Assembly (NCBI RefSeq): GCF_002015085.1
Contig: NZ_MUXW01000022.1
Span: 1 to 20,330, forward strand
DNA: 20,330 bases
Direction of reading: 5' to 3'
Source of the DNA: Glaesserella parasuis
GTDB lineage: Bacteria > Pseudomonadota > Gammaproteobacteria > Enterobacterales > Pasteurellaceae
Positions 6,653-15,668 of the stretch are shown piece by piece (position 1 is the stretch's first letter; every line of letters starts with the position of its first letter). The notes beneath the pieces are model-generated. The model had not been told where the DNA came from. It did not search any database and worked only from the letters and a program-made list of their open reading frames with translations. The position numbers were made by a program, and so were the translations under genes.

Positions 6653-8896
6653 CTAATCTACAATTTCAACTTCAACATTACCACTTAGCCCTCGAAGTTG
6701 CGTGCCTTTTCTTGCTCGTTCGCCACGATAATGTTCAATATCTGTTGGTTTTAGCGTAATTTTACGTTTACCTGAAACGAAAACCAGCGAACTTGTTGGG
6801 TTGATTATAAGTAATCGAGAAAGTAGCTCTGCTCGTTCTTTCGCAGCTTGTGCAGAAATGTTGATGATCTTATTTCCCTTGCCTTTAGATAACTCAGGCA
6901 ATTCAGAAACTGGGAAGACTAATACTCGCCCTGTATTGCTCATTGCCACTAACAGATTTTCTTCCCCCTCTTTTAACAACTGCGGTGGTAGCACTTTTGC
7001 ATTTTCCGTTAAGGAAATAACCGCTTTCCCTGCCTTGTTGCGAGAAACCAGATCTTCAAATTGGCAAATAAAGCCATAGCCCGAATCCGAAGCCATTAGT
7101 ACCTTACGACTTTCCTCAGCCATTAGCACACATTGCACCGTTGCCCCATCAGGTAAACTGATTTTGCCCGTAATAGGTTCACCTTGCGAACGAGCGGAAG
7201 GCAGGCTAAGAGGATCAAGAGCATAGCTACGCCCTGTGCTGTCAATAAAGACAACTGGCTGATTGCTCTTACCATAAGCGTGGGCAAGGTAGCTATCGCC
7301 AGCTTTGTAACTTAGGTTCTGCACATCAATATCGTGCCCTTTAGCACAACGTACCCAGCCTTTTTCGGAAAGAATTACCGTCACAGGCTCTGTTGGTGTT
7401 AAATCGCTTTCTGAAATCGCTTTCGCTTCAGCACGCTCCACAAGTGGTGAACGGCGAGGGCTGGCAAAGGCTTTGGCATCGGCTTCAATCTCTTTCTTAA
7501 TCAAGTTATTTAAACGACGCTCTGAACCTAAGATCCCTTGCAAATGTTCCCGTTCTTCTTCAAGTTTCTGCTGTTCTGCTTTTAACTCGTGTTCTTCCAG
7601 TTTTGCCAAATGACGTAATCGTAAGTTTAGAATGGCTTCGGCTTGCTCATCGCTTAATTGAAAACGTGCAATTAATTCAGCTTTGGGATTATCTTCATTG
7701 CGAATAATCTCAATCACTTCATCAAGATTAAGGAACGCAATCATCAAGCCCTCTAAAATATGTAAACGGCTGATGATTTTATCCAAGCGGAAATTTAAAC
7801 GACGTGTGACCGTTGTTCTACGGAATGCTAACCACTCAGTAAGAATGGTCAGTAAATTTTTCACCGCAGGTTTACCATCAAGCCCAATCATATTCATATT
7901 GATACGGTAGCTTTTTTCAAGATCAGTGGTAGCAAACAGATGATCCATTAAGCCATCATAATCAATACGGTTAGAACGTGGTTCTAGCACAATGCGGATA
8001 GGGTTTTCGTGATCAGACTCATCTCGAATATCATCAACCATCGGCAATTTTTTATTTCGCATTTGCGTGGCGATCTGTTCAATCACTTTAGATGGCGAGG
8101 CTTGGTGAGGTAAGGCATTGATAACAATATTATTCTCTTCTCGTTTCCATACCGCTCGCATTTTAATAGAGCCTCTACCTTGCTCATAAATCTTTGCAAT
8201 TTCTGAGCGCGGTGTAATAATTTCAGCTTCTGTTGGGTAATCAGGGCCTTGAACCACGTCCAAAATATCGCTAAGACTAGCGGTTGGATTATCCAATAAT
8301 TTTACTGAAGCTGCCGCTAACTCGTTAATATTATGAGGCGGAATATCTGTCGCCATACCAACAGCAATACCTGTTGTGCCATTTAACAAAATATGAGGTA
8401 AACGAGCTGGAAGATATTTAGGCTCTTCTAATGAACCATCAAAGTTTGGTTGATAATCAACCGTACCCTGTCCTAACTCCCCCAATAGAATTTCAGCCAT
8501 TTTGGAGAGTTTTGATTCGGTATAACGCATTGCAGCAAAGGATTTAGGATCGTCTGGCGCTCCCCAGTTTCCTTGTCCATCAATTAATGGATAGCGATAA
8601 GAGAACGGCTGTGCCATCAAAACCATTGCTTCATAACAGGCACTATCACCGTGCGGGTGAAATTTACCTAGCACATCACCGACAGTACGTGCAGATTTTT
8701 TATATTTTGCTGCAGCATTTAAGCCAAGCTCAGACATCGCATAAATAATACGACGTTGCACAGGTTTTAGACCGTCGCCAATAAAAGGCAAAGCACGATC
8801 CATAATGACATACATTGAGTAATTGAGATAAGCGTCTTCCGTAAAACGCTTAATCGGCATTTGTTCAACGCCTTCGTAATTGATTTCAGTGGTCAT
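6653..8896 (-). CDS. parC: DNA topoisomerase IV subunit A
   Basis: Breakage-reunion subunit of topoisomerase IV, which with ParE decatenates daughter chromosomes. It has 747 residues (E. coli ParC has 752). The quinolone-target region is KFHPHGDSACYE with Ser85 and Glu89, the sensitive-type residues. The catalytic tyrosine is Y125 in AAMRYTES. Later landmarks are LPHILLNGTTGIAVGMATDI near 168-187, a Lys/Glu-rich coiled coil near 425-470, and a C-terminal beta-pinwheel DNA-wrapping domain from about 500. The ATG gives the usual MTTEINYEGVEQMPIKRF start. No clear ribosome binding site is seen. parE is not adjacent in this window. The upstream 86 bp contain an inverted repeat at 8937-8967. Confidence 0.97.
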   Translation of the reverse strand: MTTEINYEGVEQMPIKRFTEDAYLNYSMYVIMDRALPFIGDGLKPVQRRIIYAMSELGLNAAAKYKKSARTVGDVLGKFHPHGDSACYEAMVLMAQPFSYRYPLIDGQGNWGAPDDPKSFAAMRYTESKLSKMAEILLGELGQGTVDYQPNFDGSLEEPKYLPARLPHILLNGTTGIAVGMATDIPPHNINELAAASVKLLDNPTASLSDILDVVQGPDYPTEAEIITPRSEIAKIYEQGRGSIKMRAVWKREENNIVINALPHQASPSKVIEQIATQMRNKKLPMVDDIRDESDHENPIRIVLEPRSNRIDYDGLMDHLFATTDLEKSYRINMNMIGLDGKPAVKNLLTILTEWLAFRRTTVTRRLNFRLDKIISRLHILEGLMIAFLNLDEVIEIIRNEDNPKAELIARFQLSDEQAEAILNLRLRHLAKLEEHELKAEQQKLEEEREHLQGILGSERRLNNLIKKEIEADAKAFASPRRSPLVERAEAKAISESDLTPTEPVTVILSEKGWVRCAKGHDIDVQNLSYKAGDSYLAHAYGKSNQPVVFIDSTGRSYALDPLSLPSARSQGEPITGKISLPDGATVQCVLMAEESRKVLMASDSGYGFICQFEDLVSRNKAGKAVISLTENAKVLPPQLLKEGEENLLVAMSNTGRVLVFPVSELPELSKGKGNKIINISAQAAKERAELLSRLLIINPTSSLVFVSGKRKITLKPTDIEHYRGERARKGTQLRGLSGNVEVEIVD

Positions 8897-8936
8897 TGGA
8901 ATATAAATACTATTGAAAAATAAAAGAGCTTATCTT

Positions 8937-8967
8937 GACAATTCTCTCTTATTTGTAGAGAACTGTC
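8937..8967. promoter_or_regulatory. Inverted repeat in the parC upstream region
   Basis: GACAATTCTCT (8937-8947) and AGAGAACTGTC (8957-8967) are complementary at 10 of 11 positions with a 9-base loop. A perfect -35-like TTGACA (8935-8940) overlaps the left arm on the plus strand but has no good -10. TTGTCA on the minus strand could be a -35 for parC. The element could be an operator or a transcript hairpin. Confidence 0.3.
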
Positions 8968-8982
8968 TACTTAATTAGTAAA

Positions 8983-9439
8983 GTGTTGCACATGCGAGAT
9001 GTTCAAGCTATTTTTGATAAAGAAGAGATATTCTCAACCAAAGCTCGTCGAACACAATTAAAGAAAAATATAAAACAAAAATCAATAGAAGATTATATTG
9101 ATTCAAATACAGAAAAAGTAGAAAAAAATGTCACCACTTCAGAATCTACAGATATTGATGAAGTAAAAAAGAATGAATCTTCTGTATCTTCTACGGAAGT
9201 AGTTGAAAATACAACTTTGGTGTCAGATGTTGCTGCTCAGAGTAGTAGTGTTATTTCTAATTTAGCTTATCTCGGTGGAGGGATTTTAGGTGTTGGAGCG
9301 GTTGTAGCAGCAATAAGTCAAGGTGGAAAAGAAAAAGCTTCTCAGAATTTGGGATAGGGTCACTGGCGGTAATGACATCATTTTTGCTCAGTTGACTACT
9401 CATTTAGAATTGTCCGAAAAACACTTTGGTATTATTTGA
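8983..9439 (+). pseudogene. Remnant resembling part of a large surface adhesin
   Basis: A 124-codon frame (8983-9357) opens with GTG (ATG alternative at 8992) and has no visible ribosome binding site. It is also open upstream to a TAG at 8956-8958, as expected of an internal fragment. It encodes a Lys/Arg-rich segment, a Ser/Thr/Glu-rich linker near 40-85, then a Gly/Ala hydrophobic stretch SNLAYLGGGILGVGAVVAAI. Such stretches precede the repeats of some giant BapA-type adhesins. It stops at TAG 9355-9357. One base over, 9359-9439 reads VTGGNDIIFAQL... to TGA. VTGGNDII resembles the GGxGNDxI calcium repeats of type I-secreted proteins. I infer a deletion or frameshift remnant. A short intact protein remains possible. 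Confidence 0.4.
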
Positions 9440-9447
9440 TGAGAAGT

Positions 9448-9483
9448 AAGGGGGAGACTGGATTAGAAAGCAGTCACCCCCTT
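9448..9483. terminator. Strong hairpin between the remnant and convergent ybfF
   Basis: AAGGGGGAGACTG (9448-9460), a 10-base loop, and CAGTCACCCCCTT (9471-9483) form a 13-bp stem with one mismatch. On the plus strand it is followed by TGATTTTTAG. It lies 26 bp beyond the ybfF stop, so it can end transcripts from both sides. Confidence 0.65.
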
Positions 9484-9509
9484 TGATTTTTAGTAAATTA
9501 GGGGCATTT

Positions 9510-10292
9510 TTATATAAACTTAACCATCGCCCTGACCACAGCTTCTGGTTTTTCTGCGTGAACCCAATGGTCTGCACCGCTAACAATAAAGGATTTTGCT
9601 TGTGGGAATTGAGCTAAGATGGTTTGGGTGTCTTTTTCTTGTAAGTAATCCGATAACGCCCCTTTGATAAAGAGAGTAGGTTTATCCACAAAAACATTTT
9701 GCCAATCCATTAGATTGGGGTAGTTTTGTTTTAAACCCGATAGATTAAATTTAAAGAATTCTGGGCTTTGTGGATCGAATGATTTCAGCATAAATTGTTG
9801 TATGCCTTCATCTTGAATACCTTTTGCAATTGCTGTTTTGGCCTCTTGGCGGTTAGCTGGTTTGGTAGCTTTAACCGCAAAAAGTCCTGCAAAAATGTCG
9901 TCGTGGCGGTTGAGGTGATAAGCAACGGGGGCAATGTCAATGATGATTAGTTTTGCCACAAGCTCAGGGGCGATGTTGGCTAACATCATTGCTGTTTTTC
10001 CTCCCATTGAATGCCCAACGAGAATAACATTGTTAAGTTGTAAGTGGTTGAGTAGATCTCGCAGATCTTCTGCCATTAAGGTATAGTTCATTTCATCACT
10101 GTGGAAAGATTGCCCGTGATTGCGTAAGTCGATGCGGAGTAGATTAAACTGTTCCGCAAAGGCTCTGGCAACCACGCCTAAGTTATTCATATCACCAAAT
10201 AAACCGTGAATAAAGACCATTGTTTGTGGTGATGAAGTCGCTGGGTTGGTTGCTGTTTGAAATTGGTGATGAAGAAACATTTTTTCCGCCAT
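9510..10292 (-). CDS. ybfF: YbfF-type alpha/beta-hydrolase (acyl esterase)
   Basis: Cytosolic esterase of the alpha/beta-hydrolase fold, 260 residues (E. coli YbfF has 254). Visible motifs are MVFIHGLFGDMNNLG (25-39, oxyanion-hole HG), RIDLRNHGQS (53-62), the nucleophile elbow GHSMGG with Ser95, IIDIAPVAYH (117-126), and the catalytic histidine region GADHWVHAEKPE with His242. In E. coli the protein hydrolyses short acyl esters and acyl-CoA in vitro; its physiological substrate is uncertain. It is divergent from seqA across a 107-bp gap. The only ribosome-binding-like sequence before the ATG is weak and AT-rich. Confidence 0.93.
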   Translation of the reverse strand: MAEKMFLHHQFQTATNPATSSPQTMVFIHGLFGDMNNLGVVARAFAEQFNLLRIDLRNHGQSFHSDEMNYTLMAEDLRDLLNHLQLNNVILVGHSMGGKTAMMLANIAPELVAKLIIIDIAPVAYHLNRHDDIFAGLFAVKATKPANRQEAKTAIAKGIQDEGIQQFMLKSFDPQSPEFFKFNLSGLKQNYPNLMDWQNVFVDKPTLFIKGALSDYLQEKDTQTILAQFPQAKSFIVSGADHWVHAEKPEAVVRAMVKFI

Positions 10293-10326
10293 AATTTAAT
10301 TAAAATTTATTCAATTATCGTGTTTA

Positions 10327-10344
10327 GATCCTGTTAAAAAGATC
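10327..10344. promoter_or_regulatory. Closely spaced GATC pair over the seqA promoter
   Basis: GATC occurs at 10327-10330 and 10341-10344, centres 14 bp apart, flanking the -35 region of the seqA promoter. SeqA dimers bind paired hemimethylated GATC sites on one DNA face, so this is a candidate autoregulatory site. Confidence 0.35.
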
Positions 10345-10359
10345 GGAAATGCGTATAAT
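10331..10359 (+). promoter_or_regulatory. Sigma-70 promoter for seqA-menE
   Basis: A perfect -10, TATAAT (10354-10359), sits 41 bp before the seqA start. The hexamer 17 bp upstream is CTGTTA (10331-10336), a 3-of-6 -35. It likely drives the seqA-menE-mscK cluster. Confidence 0.6.
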
Positions 10360-10399
10360 GCCTAGAATTTTCCAGTAATCAAGTTATTTAGGGGACAAG

Positions 10400-10960
10400 A
10401 TGAAAACAATCGAAGTTGATGATGAATTATACCACTATATTGCAAGCAGAACTCAGGCTATTGGGGAAAGTGCGTCAGATATTTTACGTCGTTTACTCCG
10501 TTTACCAGCATCTCCCCAACCTTTTGTACTTGTGCAAGAGAATATGATCAATGAATTGAAAGATCTTGCAAAGCTGCCTAAGCAAAAGAAACAACTCCAT
10601 CAACAAGATAAGGTGATTAAGCAAGTTGAATTTGTGTTGGCTTCGAGCCTTTTTAACAATGAAACAAAAGGCGTAAATCGCTTTTTACACTTGTTGTCTG
10701 CCTTGTATAAAGCAGATCCTGAGAGCTTTTCTCATGCGACGGAAAATGTGCAGGGCAGTGAGCGAATTTATTTTGCTCGTGATGAACAAACTATTCTTGC
10801 GACGGGCTCGAGTGTTAAAGCGAAGCAAATTCCAGAGTCGCCATTTTGGGTGATTACGAATAATAATACGGAACGAAAAGGGATTATTTTGTGTGCATTA
10901 ATGAATGCAATGGAATTACCTGAAGAGTTAGTTGCTCGTATTAAAGCTCAATTCAATTAA
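10400..10960 (+). CDS. seqA: Replication-initiation negative regulator SeqA
   Basis: Binds hemimethylated GATC sites after replication, sequesters oriC from DnaA and organises new DNA. It has 186 residues (E. coli SeqA has 181). Residues 1-35 (KTIEVDDELYHYIASRTQAIG then ESASDILRRLL) are the N-terminal dimerisation domain. A variable Gln/Lys-rich linker spans about 36-75, and the C-terminal DNA-binding domain ends WVITNNNTERK...MELPEEL. AGGGGACAAG before the ATG is a good ribosome binding site. menE follows after 3 bp. SeqA function implies Dam methylation in this organism; dam is not in the window. The promoter carries two GATC sites. Confidence 0.97.
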   Translation: MKTIEVDDELYHYIASRTQAIGESASDILRRLLRLPASPQPFVLVQENMINELKDLAKLPKQKKQLHQQDKVIKQVEFVLASSLFNNETKGVNRFLHLLSALYKADPESFSHATENVQGSERIYFARDEQTILATGSSVKAKQIPESPFWVITNNNTERKGIILCALMNAMELPEELVARIKAQFN

Positions 10961-10963
10961 TCT

Positions 10964-12379
10964 ATGTCAAGGGTAGTATTTCCGACATTCCCCACAATAT
11001 ATTGGGCAGAAAAACAGGCTCAAGATATTGCTATTGTTTGGGATAGAGGAAATGCTACCTTGTTTTCTTACTTACCCCGTCAAATTTCGTGGCAACAGTT
11101 GCAACTGTTGATTGAACAAGCGGTGAGATTGCTTGAGCAGTTAGCATTGCCGAATAGCTTGGTGGCTTATTCAGGTTCTCACCGTTTAATCGGTTTGCTC
11201 TGTTATTGTGCTGTGTTGGCAAGTGGAAGAAAGATCTTAACGCTTAATCCTGCAATGAGCGAGATCCAACGCCAACAGATATTGCAACAAAACCAAGTAT
11301 CTATTTTGCTGACCGATCAGGATTTTTATTCTCTAGATAGGGGTTTTCAGTTATCTAGAAATCAAGACAATGGCTTATTTTCTTTCGATAAACCAGCCAC
11401 TTTTACCCTTACGTCAGGTTCATCAGGCAATCCCAAAGCGGTAGTGCATTCTATTGCTCAACATCTTGCCAATGCAATCAGTGTCTGTGATTTTGTTCAA
11501 TTTGATCGCCATTGTTCTTGGTTGTTAAGTTTGCCTCTTTTTCACGTTTCGGGGCAGGGGATTGTTTGGCGTTGGTTATCGCAAGGGGCAATCCTTTATC
11601 TGACGGAAGATAAAGCGGAATTTTGGCAAATGTTATCGCAAGTCAGCCACGCTTCTTTAGTACCAACACAATTACAGCGTTATTTAGCTTGGCTTGGTGA
11701 AAAGTTAGTATCACAGCATATTTTATTAGGTGGCTCGGCAATTCCGGCAGATTTAATTGAACAAGCTCAACAGCATCAGATCACAACTTATGCAGGCTAT
11801 GGAATGACAGAAATGGCATCAACCATTTGTGCTGTTAAAAATGAGAGTGATAATGTTGGCAAACCGTTAGCAAATCGAGAAGCTACCCTCGTAGAGGGGG
11901 AAATTTGGGTAAAAGGGCAGAGCCTTGCGTTAGGCTATTGGCAACAAGGTAAAATTGTTGCCTTACACAATGCTCAAGGCTGGTTTGCGACAAAAGATAA
12001 AGGGCGTTGGAATAATGGCAAATTGGAAGTGCTAGGGCGATTAGATAATATGTTTATTTCGGGCGGGGAAAATATTCAGCCCGAAGAAGTGGAAAAGGTG
12101 CTACAAAAATATCCGCTTGTAAAACAAGTGTTTGTTGTGCCAGTTGCCGATCAAGAATTTGGCGAACGTCCTGTGGCGTTAGTGGCTTTTAGCGAACCTT
12201 TTTCAATACAAGCGGTCAATCTGTTGAAATCTTTTGCAATGCAACGATTAGAAAAATTCAAACAGCCGATTGCTTATTTCCCTTTGGAAGATGAGATAGG
12301 GCAATCAAATGGCATTAAGATGTCTAGAACCCATTTAAAAGCGTATATCGCCAACAAGTTGAGAGAAAAAAATGTGTAA
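10964..12379 (+). CDS. menE: o-Succinylbenzoate-CoA ligase
   Basis: Activates o-succinylbenzoate to its CoA thioester using ATP, the step before naphthoate ring closure in menaquinone synthesis. It has 471 residues of the ANL adenylating family. The phosphate-binding motif is TLTSGSSGNPKAVVHS (148-163). Later motifs are TYAGYGMTEMAS (A5), GRLDNMFISGGENIQPEEVE (A8) and a C-terminal lysine in NGIKMSRTHLK (A10) that would complete adenylation. The ATG lies 3 bp after the seqA stop and has no Shine-Dalgarno of its own, so translation is probably coupled. The end overlaps the channel gene by 8 bp. Apl-type uptake cores lie inside the gene at 11116 and 12208. Other men genes are not in the window. 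Confidence 0.95.
   Translation: MSRVVFPTFPTIYWAEKQAQDIAIVWDRGNATLFSYLPRQISWQQLQLLIEQAVRLLEQLALPNSLVAYSGSHRLIGLLCYCAVLASGRKILTLNPAMSEIQRQQILQQNQVSILLTDQDFYSLDRGFQLSRNQDNGLFSFDKPATFTLTSGSSGNPKAVVHSIAQHLANAISVCDFVQFDRHCSWLLSLPLFHVSGQGIVWRWLSQGAILYLTEDKAEFWQMLSQVSHASLVPTQLQRYLAWLGEKLVSQHILLGGSAIPADLIEQAQQHQITTYAGYGMTEMASTICAVKNESDNVGKPLANREATLVEGEIWVKGQSLALGYWQQGKIVALHNAQGWFATKDKGRWNNGKLEVLGRLDNMFISGGENIQPEEVEKVLQKYPLVKQVFVVPVADQEFGERPVALVAFSEPFSIQAVNLLKSFAMQRLEKFKQPIAYFPLEDEIGQSNGIKMSRTHLKAYIANKLREKNV
11116..11124 (+). other. Actinobacillus-type DNA uptake signal core
   Basis: ACAAGCGGT, the exact core of the A. pleuropneumoniae-type uptake sequence, inside menE. The downstream bases (GAGATT) do not extend the match. 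Confidence 0.6.
12208..12216 (+). other. Actinobacillus-type DNA uptake signal core
   Basis: ACAAGCGGT followed by CAAT, matching the longer Apl-type consensus ACAAGCGGTCAAAT at all but one of its 14 bases. It is inside menE. A near copy on the minus strand (GCAAGCGGTCAAAT) lies in xseA around 6162-6175. Confidence 0.7.
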
Positions 12380-15300
12380 AAAATCATTTTGGCTTGCGTT
12401 ATGTTTATCTTTTTTCACGGCGACGGTTCAGTCTGCGGTGGAAGATTTTGTGTCTGCGGAAGATTTGAAAACGCAGTTAGAAGCAATAAAAACCAATCCT
12501 TCTGAGCAAACAACTGAACCGGTCAAAAACATTGAAGAAGCCTTGCTATTCATTGAGAAAACTAAAAATCAAAATAGTGAATTAGAGGCTTTAGAAAAAA
12601 AACTTACTAATGCAACTGCAACTTTAGATACTTATAAGAAAAATATCGACAAATTAACTAAGGAGTTAAACAGTGAAGTTGAAATTTCCAGTAAACTCAG
12701 TAATGAAGAGTTAGAAAAACGTTTAGACAATACCCGTCAAGAGTTAAACAATGTTCAATTGACCTTGAATGAAACAAACTCTAGTGCGGTAACTTATCGT
12801 ACAGCCTCAGAACAAACACGAAAACAGATTACCGAAAATAATCAACAAGCGGATAAATTAACACGTTTAAAACACAATAACCAAGCAAGTAAATCGCTGA
12901 TTGATAAATACAATGCGGAATTAAAATACCTAGAGGCAAGTAATAAATATAATCAATATTTAGCACAAAACATTGATCTGCTGATTTCGTTGAAAGAGGC
13001 GAAACGTAATGAATTAACGTTAAAACAGCAATTGTTACAGAAACAGCAGGCAACGTTACAGGAAGTCTTAAATGCCAAGCGTTTAAAAGAGTTTGAGGCT
13101 CAAGCAAAACAGGCTGAAGAACTAAAAGCTAACAATAAAGTTGAAAATCCGATTATTCACGATGAGCTTTCATTAAACACCGATTTAAGTCAATTTTTGG
13201 TTGAACAGACACAAAAAACCAATACGTTGTCACGGGATAGCCTGCGTGCTAAAAATGTACTAGACAGTTTGATACAAACCCAGCGAAACATTGAAGAGCA
13301 GATCAGTGCATTACAAGGTACTTTGGTGCTATCTCGTATTATTAATCAGCAAAAACAATCTTTGCCAACAGATAGCTTAATTAAAGGGCTTTCCAAAGAT
13401 ATTGCAAATTTACGGGTAGAAATTTTTGATTTATCGCAAAAACGTGATGAACTCTATAACCTTAATAGCGTTATCGAAAAATTAGAAACGACCCACAAAA
13501 CCTTATTTGATGATGCGGAACGCAAAACCTTAACAGACATCTTAAAAGAGCGTGAAAAAATTTTAGCGGACTTAATTAAAACGCTTAATATACAGCTTAA
13601 TTTGTCTAATGAGATTGAGCAAACACAAAAGCAGATTATCACCATCAGTGATACCTTGCAAAATCAGCTACAACAACAAAGTTTTTGGGTTCAAAGTAAT
13701 AACCCGATTGATTTAACTTGGTTAGAAACCTTTCCAAAACAAGCAATTGCTGAGATTTCAACATTAACGGACTATCTTGGCTTTGAAAATTTGGGGCAGA
13801 ACTTGCCTTCAACCCTAACTTTTATTGCGATTTTGTTATCCCTTTATGGCTTAATTATTTGGAAAAAAACAGACATAAAACACCGCTTGGCAACCATTGG
13901 TGGCCATGTTAATACCCTAAAAAATGATAGCCATTGGCATACGCCAGAAGCGATGTTTTGGACGATAGTATTAGCCTTACCAAGCGGTTTGATGTTTTTG
14001 ACCCTTGCAACTGTGGCACTTTACCTATTTGTGCCTGATCCATTATTAGCTTCAACTTGGGTAACCGAAGCCTTTGAATATTGGTTATTTTTTGCTACCG
14101 TTTTATCACTATTGCGACCAAATGGGTTAGCTTATCGCCATTTCGGTATGCCACAAGCAAGTAACGAAATTTTCCAACGCATTATTAAGCAGTCTGTGTG
14201 GATTGTGGTGTTGCTCTTAGTTTCCTCGATTTTCTCTCAAATTGAGGTGGTCGGGTTTACTAATGATGTGATCGGTCAAGTCGTGACGATAGTTGCTTTA
14301 GCTTTGTGTACTTTTGTTGTACGCCCTCTATTAGATCGGGGTATTCAAGAGTATGAAAATGCTAAAACGGAAGATGGTAAAAAACGCAGTGTCAGCCTGT
14401 TTAAACTCTTGCGTTTTGTGCTGTTTATCGTACCGCTTACCTTGATTGTGCTGATTGTATTAGGTTACTACTACACGGCAGTTTATTTAATCGACCACAT
14501 TATTACGACCTATTTAGTCGCATTAGTTTGGGTATTTGGACGCTACTTTGCTTATCGTTCTTTAACTATTTCTTCACGTCGAATGGCATACCGTCGCTTA
14601 CAGAAAAAACGGGAAAAAATCAGAGAACAAAATTTAGAACGTTTAGAGCAGGGGGCTAAAGAGGAAGCCAGAGAGAAACCAGAGGAAATCATCAAGATTT
14701 CAACGGTTAATGAGCAGATTTTCCGTTTAGCTGATTTAATCGGCTGGGTGATTTTATTCGTATCGCTTTATGCGATTTGGTCAGATTTAATCAGTATTGC
14801 TTATTATCTCAATAATGTGATTTTATGGGAAAACATCGAAACTACCTCTAAAGGTACAGTGGTAGAGTCCATCACCTTATTGAATATTTTACGTTCGATA
14901 CTTTATATTACCGTCACCTATGTGCTGGTGAAAAACCTGAAAGGGATTTTAGAAGTGACCTTCTTCTCACGGATTAAACTATCCAAAGGGACACCGCATA
15001 CGATCACTGCGGTAATGACCTATCTGATGGTTACTTTCGGTAGTATTTCTGCCTTTACCGCTCTTGGCATTTCGTGGAGCAAAATCCAGTGGATTTTCAC
15101 CGCATTATCTGTGGGTCTTGGTTTCGGGGTGCGTGAAATTTTCGGTAGTTTCGTATCGGGTACCATTTTATTATTTGAACGTCCAATTCGCGTTGGTGAT
15201 AAAGTAACGGTTGGCAATTTTACAGGGGTGATCAGCCGTATTCGCCTACGTTCAACAACTTTGATTGATGATGATAACAAAGAAGTGGTACTACCAAACC

Positions 15301-15665
15301 AAGCCTTTGTGACAGATAGATTTATTAACTGGACCTTTAATAACACCGTCACACGCTTACAGTTTATTTTGAAAATCAGCACCGAAGCAGATTTATCACT
15401 GGTTCGTCGCTTGCTAAACCAAGCTGCAAGCGAAGCGCCCAAAGTAATGGTGGAACCATCGCCAAGTATTAATTTACAAAGTTTTGGTGATGGCTGGATC
15501 GAACACGAATTTACCGTATTTGTACCAGAATTAGACGACCGTGCCGCAACACGCAATTTCCTCTATCAGCGGATCACAGAACTCTTTAACCAACACCAAA
15601 TTAAAATGACCTTCAATCAAATGGAAGTGCATTTAAAAAATGGTATAAATAGCGACATCAAATGA
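12372..15665 (+). CDS. Large mechanosensitive channel of the MscK/MscM (KefA/YjeP) family
   Basis: Inner-membrane channel that opens under membrane tension to release solutes on osmotic downshift. It has 1,097 residues, like E. coli MscK (1,120) and MscM (1,107). Residues 1-22 are a signal peptide (KKSFWLALCLSFFTATVQSA). About 25-440 form a long Glu/Gln/Lys-rich periplasmic coiled coil. About 11 hydrophobic segments run from about 480 (TFIAILLSLYGLIIW) to 925. The pore-lining MscS domain begins near 905 (LSVGLGFGVREIFGSFVSG), followed by the beta domain (RPIRVGDKVTVGNFTG) and a cytoplasmic alpha/beta region. The ATG overlaps the menE stop in ATGTGTAA, indicating coupled translation. I cannot separate MscK from MscM by sight. 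Confidence 0.92.
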   Translation: MCKKSFWLALCLSFFTATVQSAVEDFVSAEDLKTQLEAIKTNPSEQTTEPVKNIEEALLFIEKTKNQNSELEALEKKLTNATATLDTYKKNIDKLTKELNSEVEISSKLSNEELEKRLDNTRQELNNVQLTLNETNSSAVTYRTASEQTRKQITENNQQADKLTRLKHNNQASKSLIDKYNAELKYLEASNKYNQYLAQNIDLLISLKEAKRNELTLKQQLLQKQQATLQEVLNAKRLKEFEAQAKQAEELKANNKVENPIIHDELSLNTDLSQFLVEQTQKTNTLSRDSLRAKNVLDSLIQTQRNIEEQISALQGTLVLSRIINQQKQSLPTDSLIKGLSKDIANLRVEIFDLSQKRDELYNLNSVIEKLETTHKTLFDDAERKTLTDILKEREKILADLIKTLNIQLNLSNEIEQTQKQIITISDTLQNQLQQQSFWVQSNNPIDLTWLETFPKQAIAEISTLTDYLGFENLGQNLPSTLTFIAILLSLYGLIIWKKTDIKHRLATIGGHVNTLKNDSHWHTPEAMFWTIVLALPSGLMFLTLATVALYLFVPDPLLASTWVTEAFEYWLFFATVLSLLRPNGLAYRHFGMPQASNEIFQRIIKQSVWIVVLLLVSSIFSQIEVVGFTNDVIGQVVTIVALALCTFVVRPLLDRGIQEYENAKTEDGKKRSVSLFKLLRFVLFIVPLTLIVLIVLGYYYTAVYLIDHIITTYLVALVWVFGRYFAYRSLTISSRRMAYRRLQKKREKIREQNLERLEQGAKEEAREKPEEIIKISTVNEQIFRLADLIGWVILFVSLYAIWSDLISIAYYLNNVILWENIETTSKGTVVESITLLNILRSILYITVTYVLVKNLKGILEVTFFSRIKLSKGTPHTITAVMTYLMVTFGSISAFTALGISWSKIQWIFTALSVGLGFGVREIFGSFVSGTILLFERPIRVGDKVTVGNFTGVISRIRLRSTTLIDDDNKEVVLPNQAFVTDRFINWTFNNTVTRLQFILKISTEADLSLVRRLLNQAASEAPKVMVEPSPSINLQSFGDGWIEHEFTVFVPELDDRAATRNFLYQRITELFNQHQIKMTFNQMEVHLKNGINSDIK

Positions 15666-15668
15666 TTT

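Noticed and set aside
6653..8896. Possible quinolone-resistance change in ParC
   Set aside because: Ser85 and Glu89 are the sensitive-type residues; no resistance substitution is visible in the usual region.
12829..13107. 92-codon minus-strand open frame
   Set aside because: It is antisense to the coiled-coil region of the channel gene; the coding strand has clear family structure.
15020..15556. 178-codon minus-strand open frame
   Set aside because: It lies wholly inside the conserved MscS domain of the channel gene and has no recognisable protein features.
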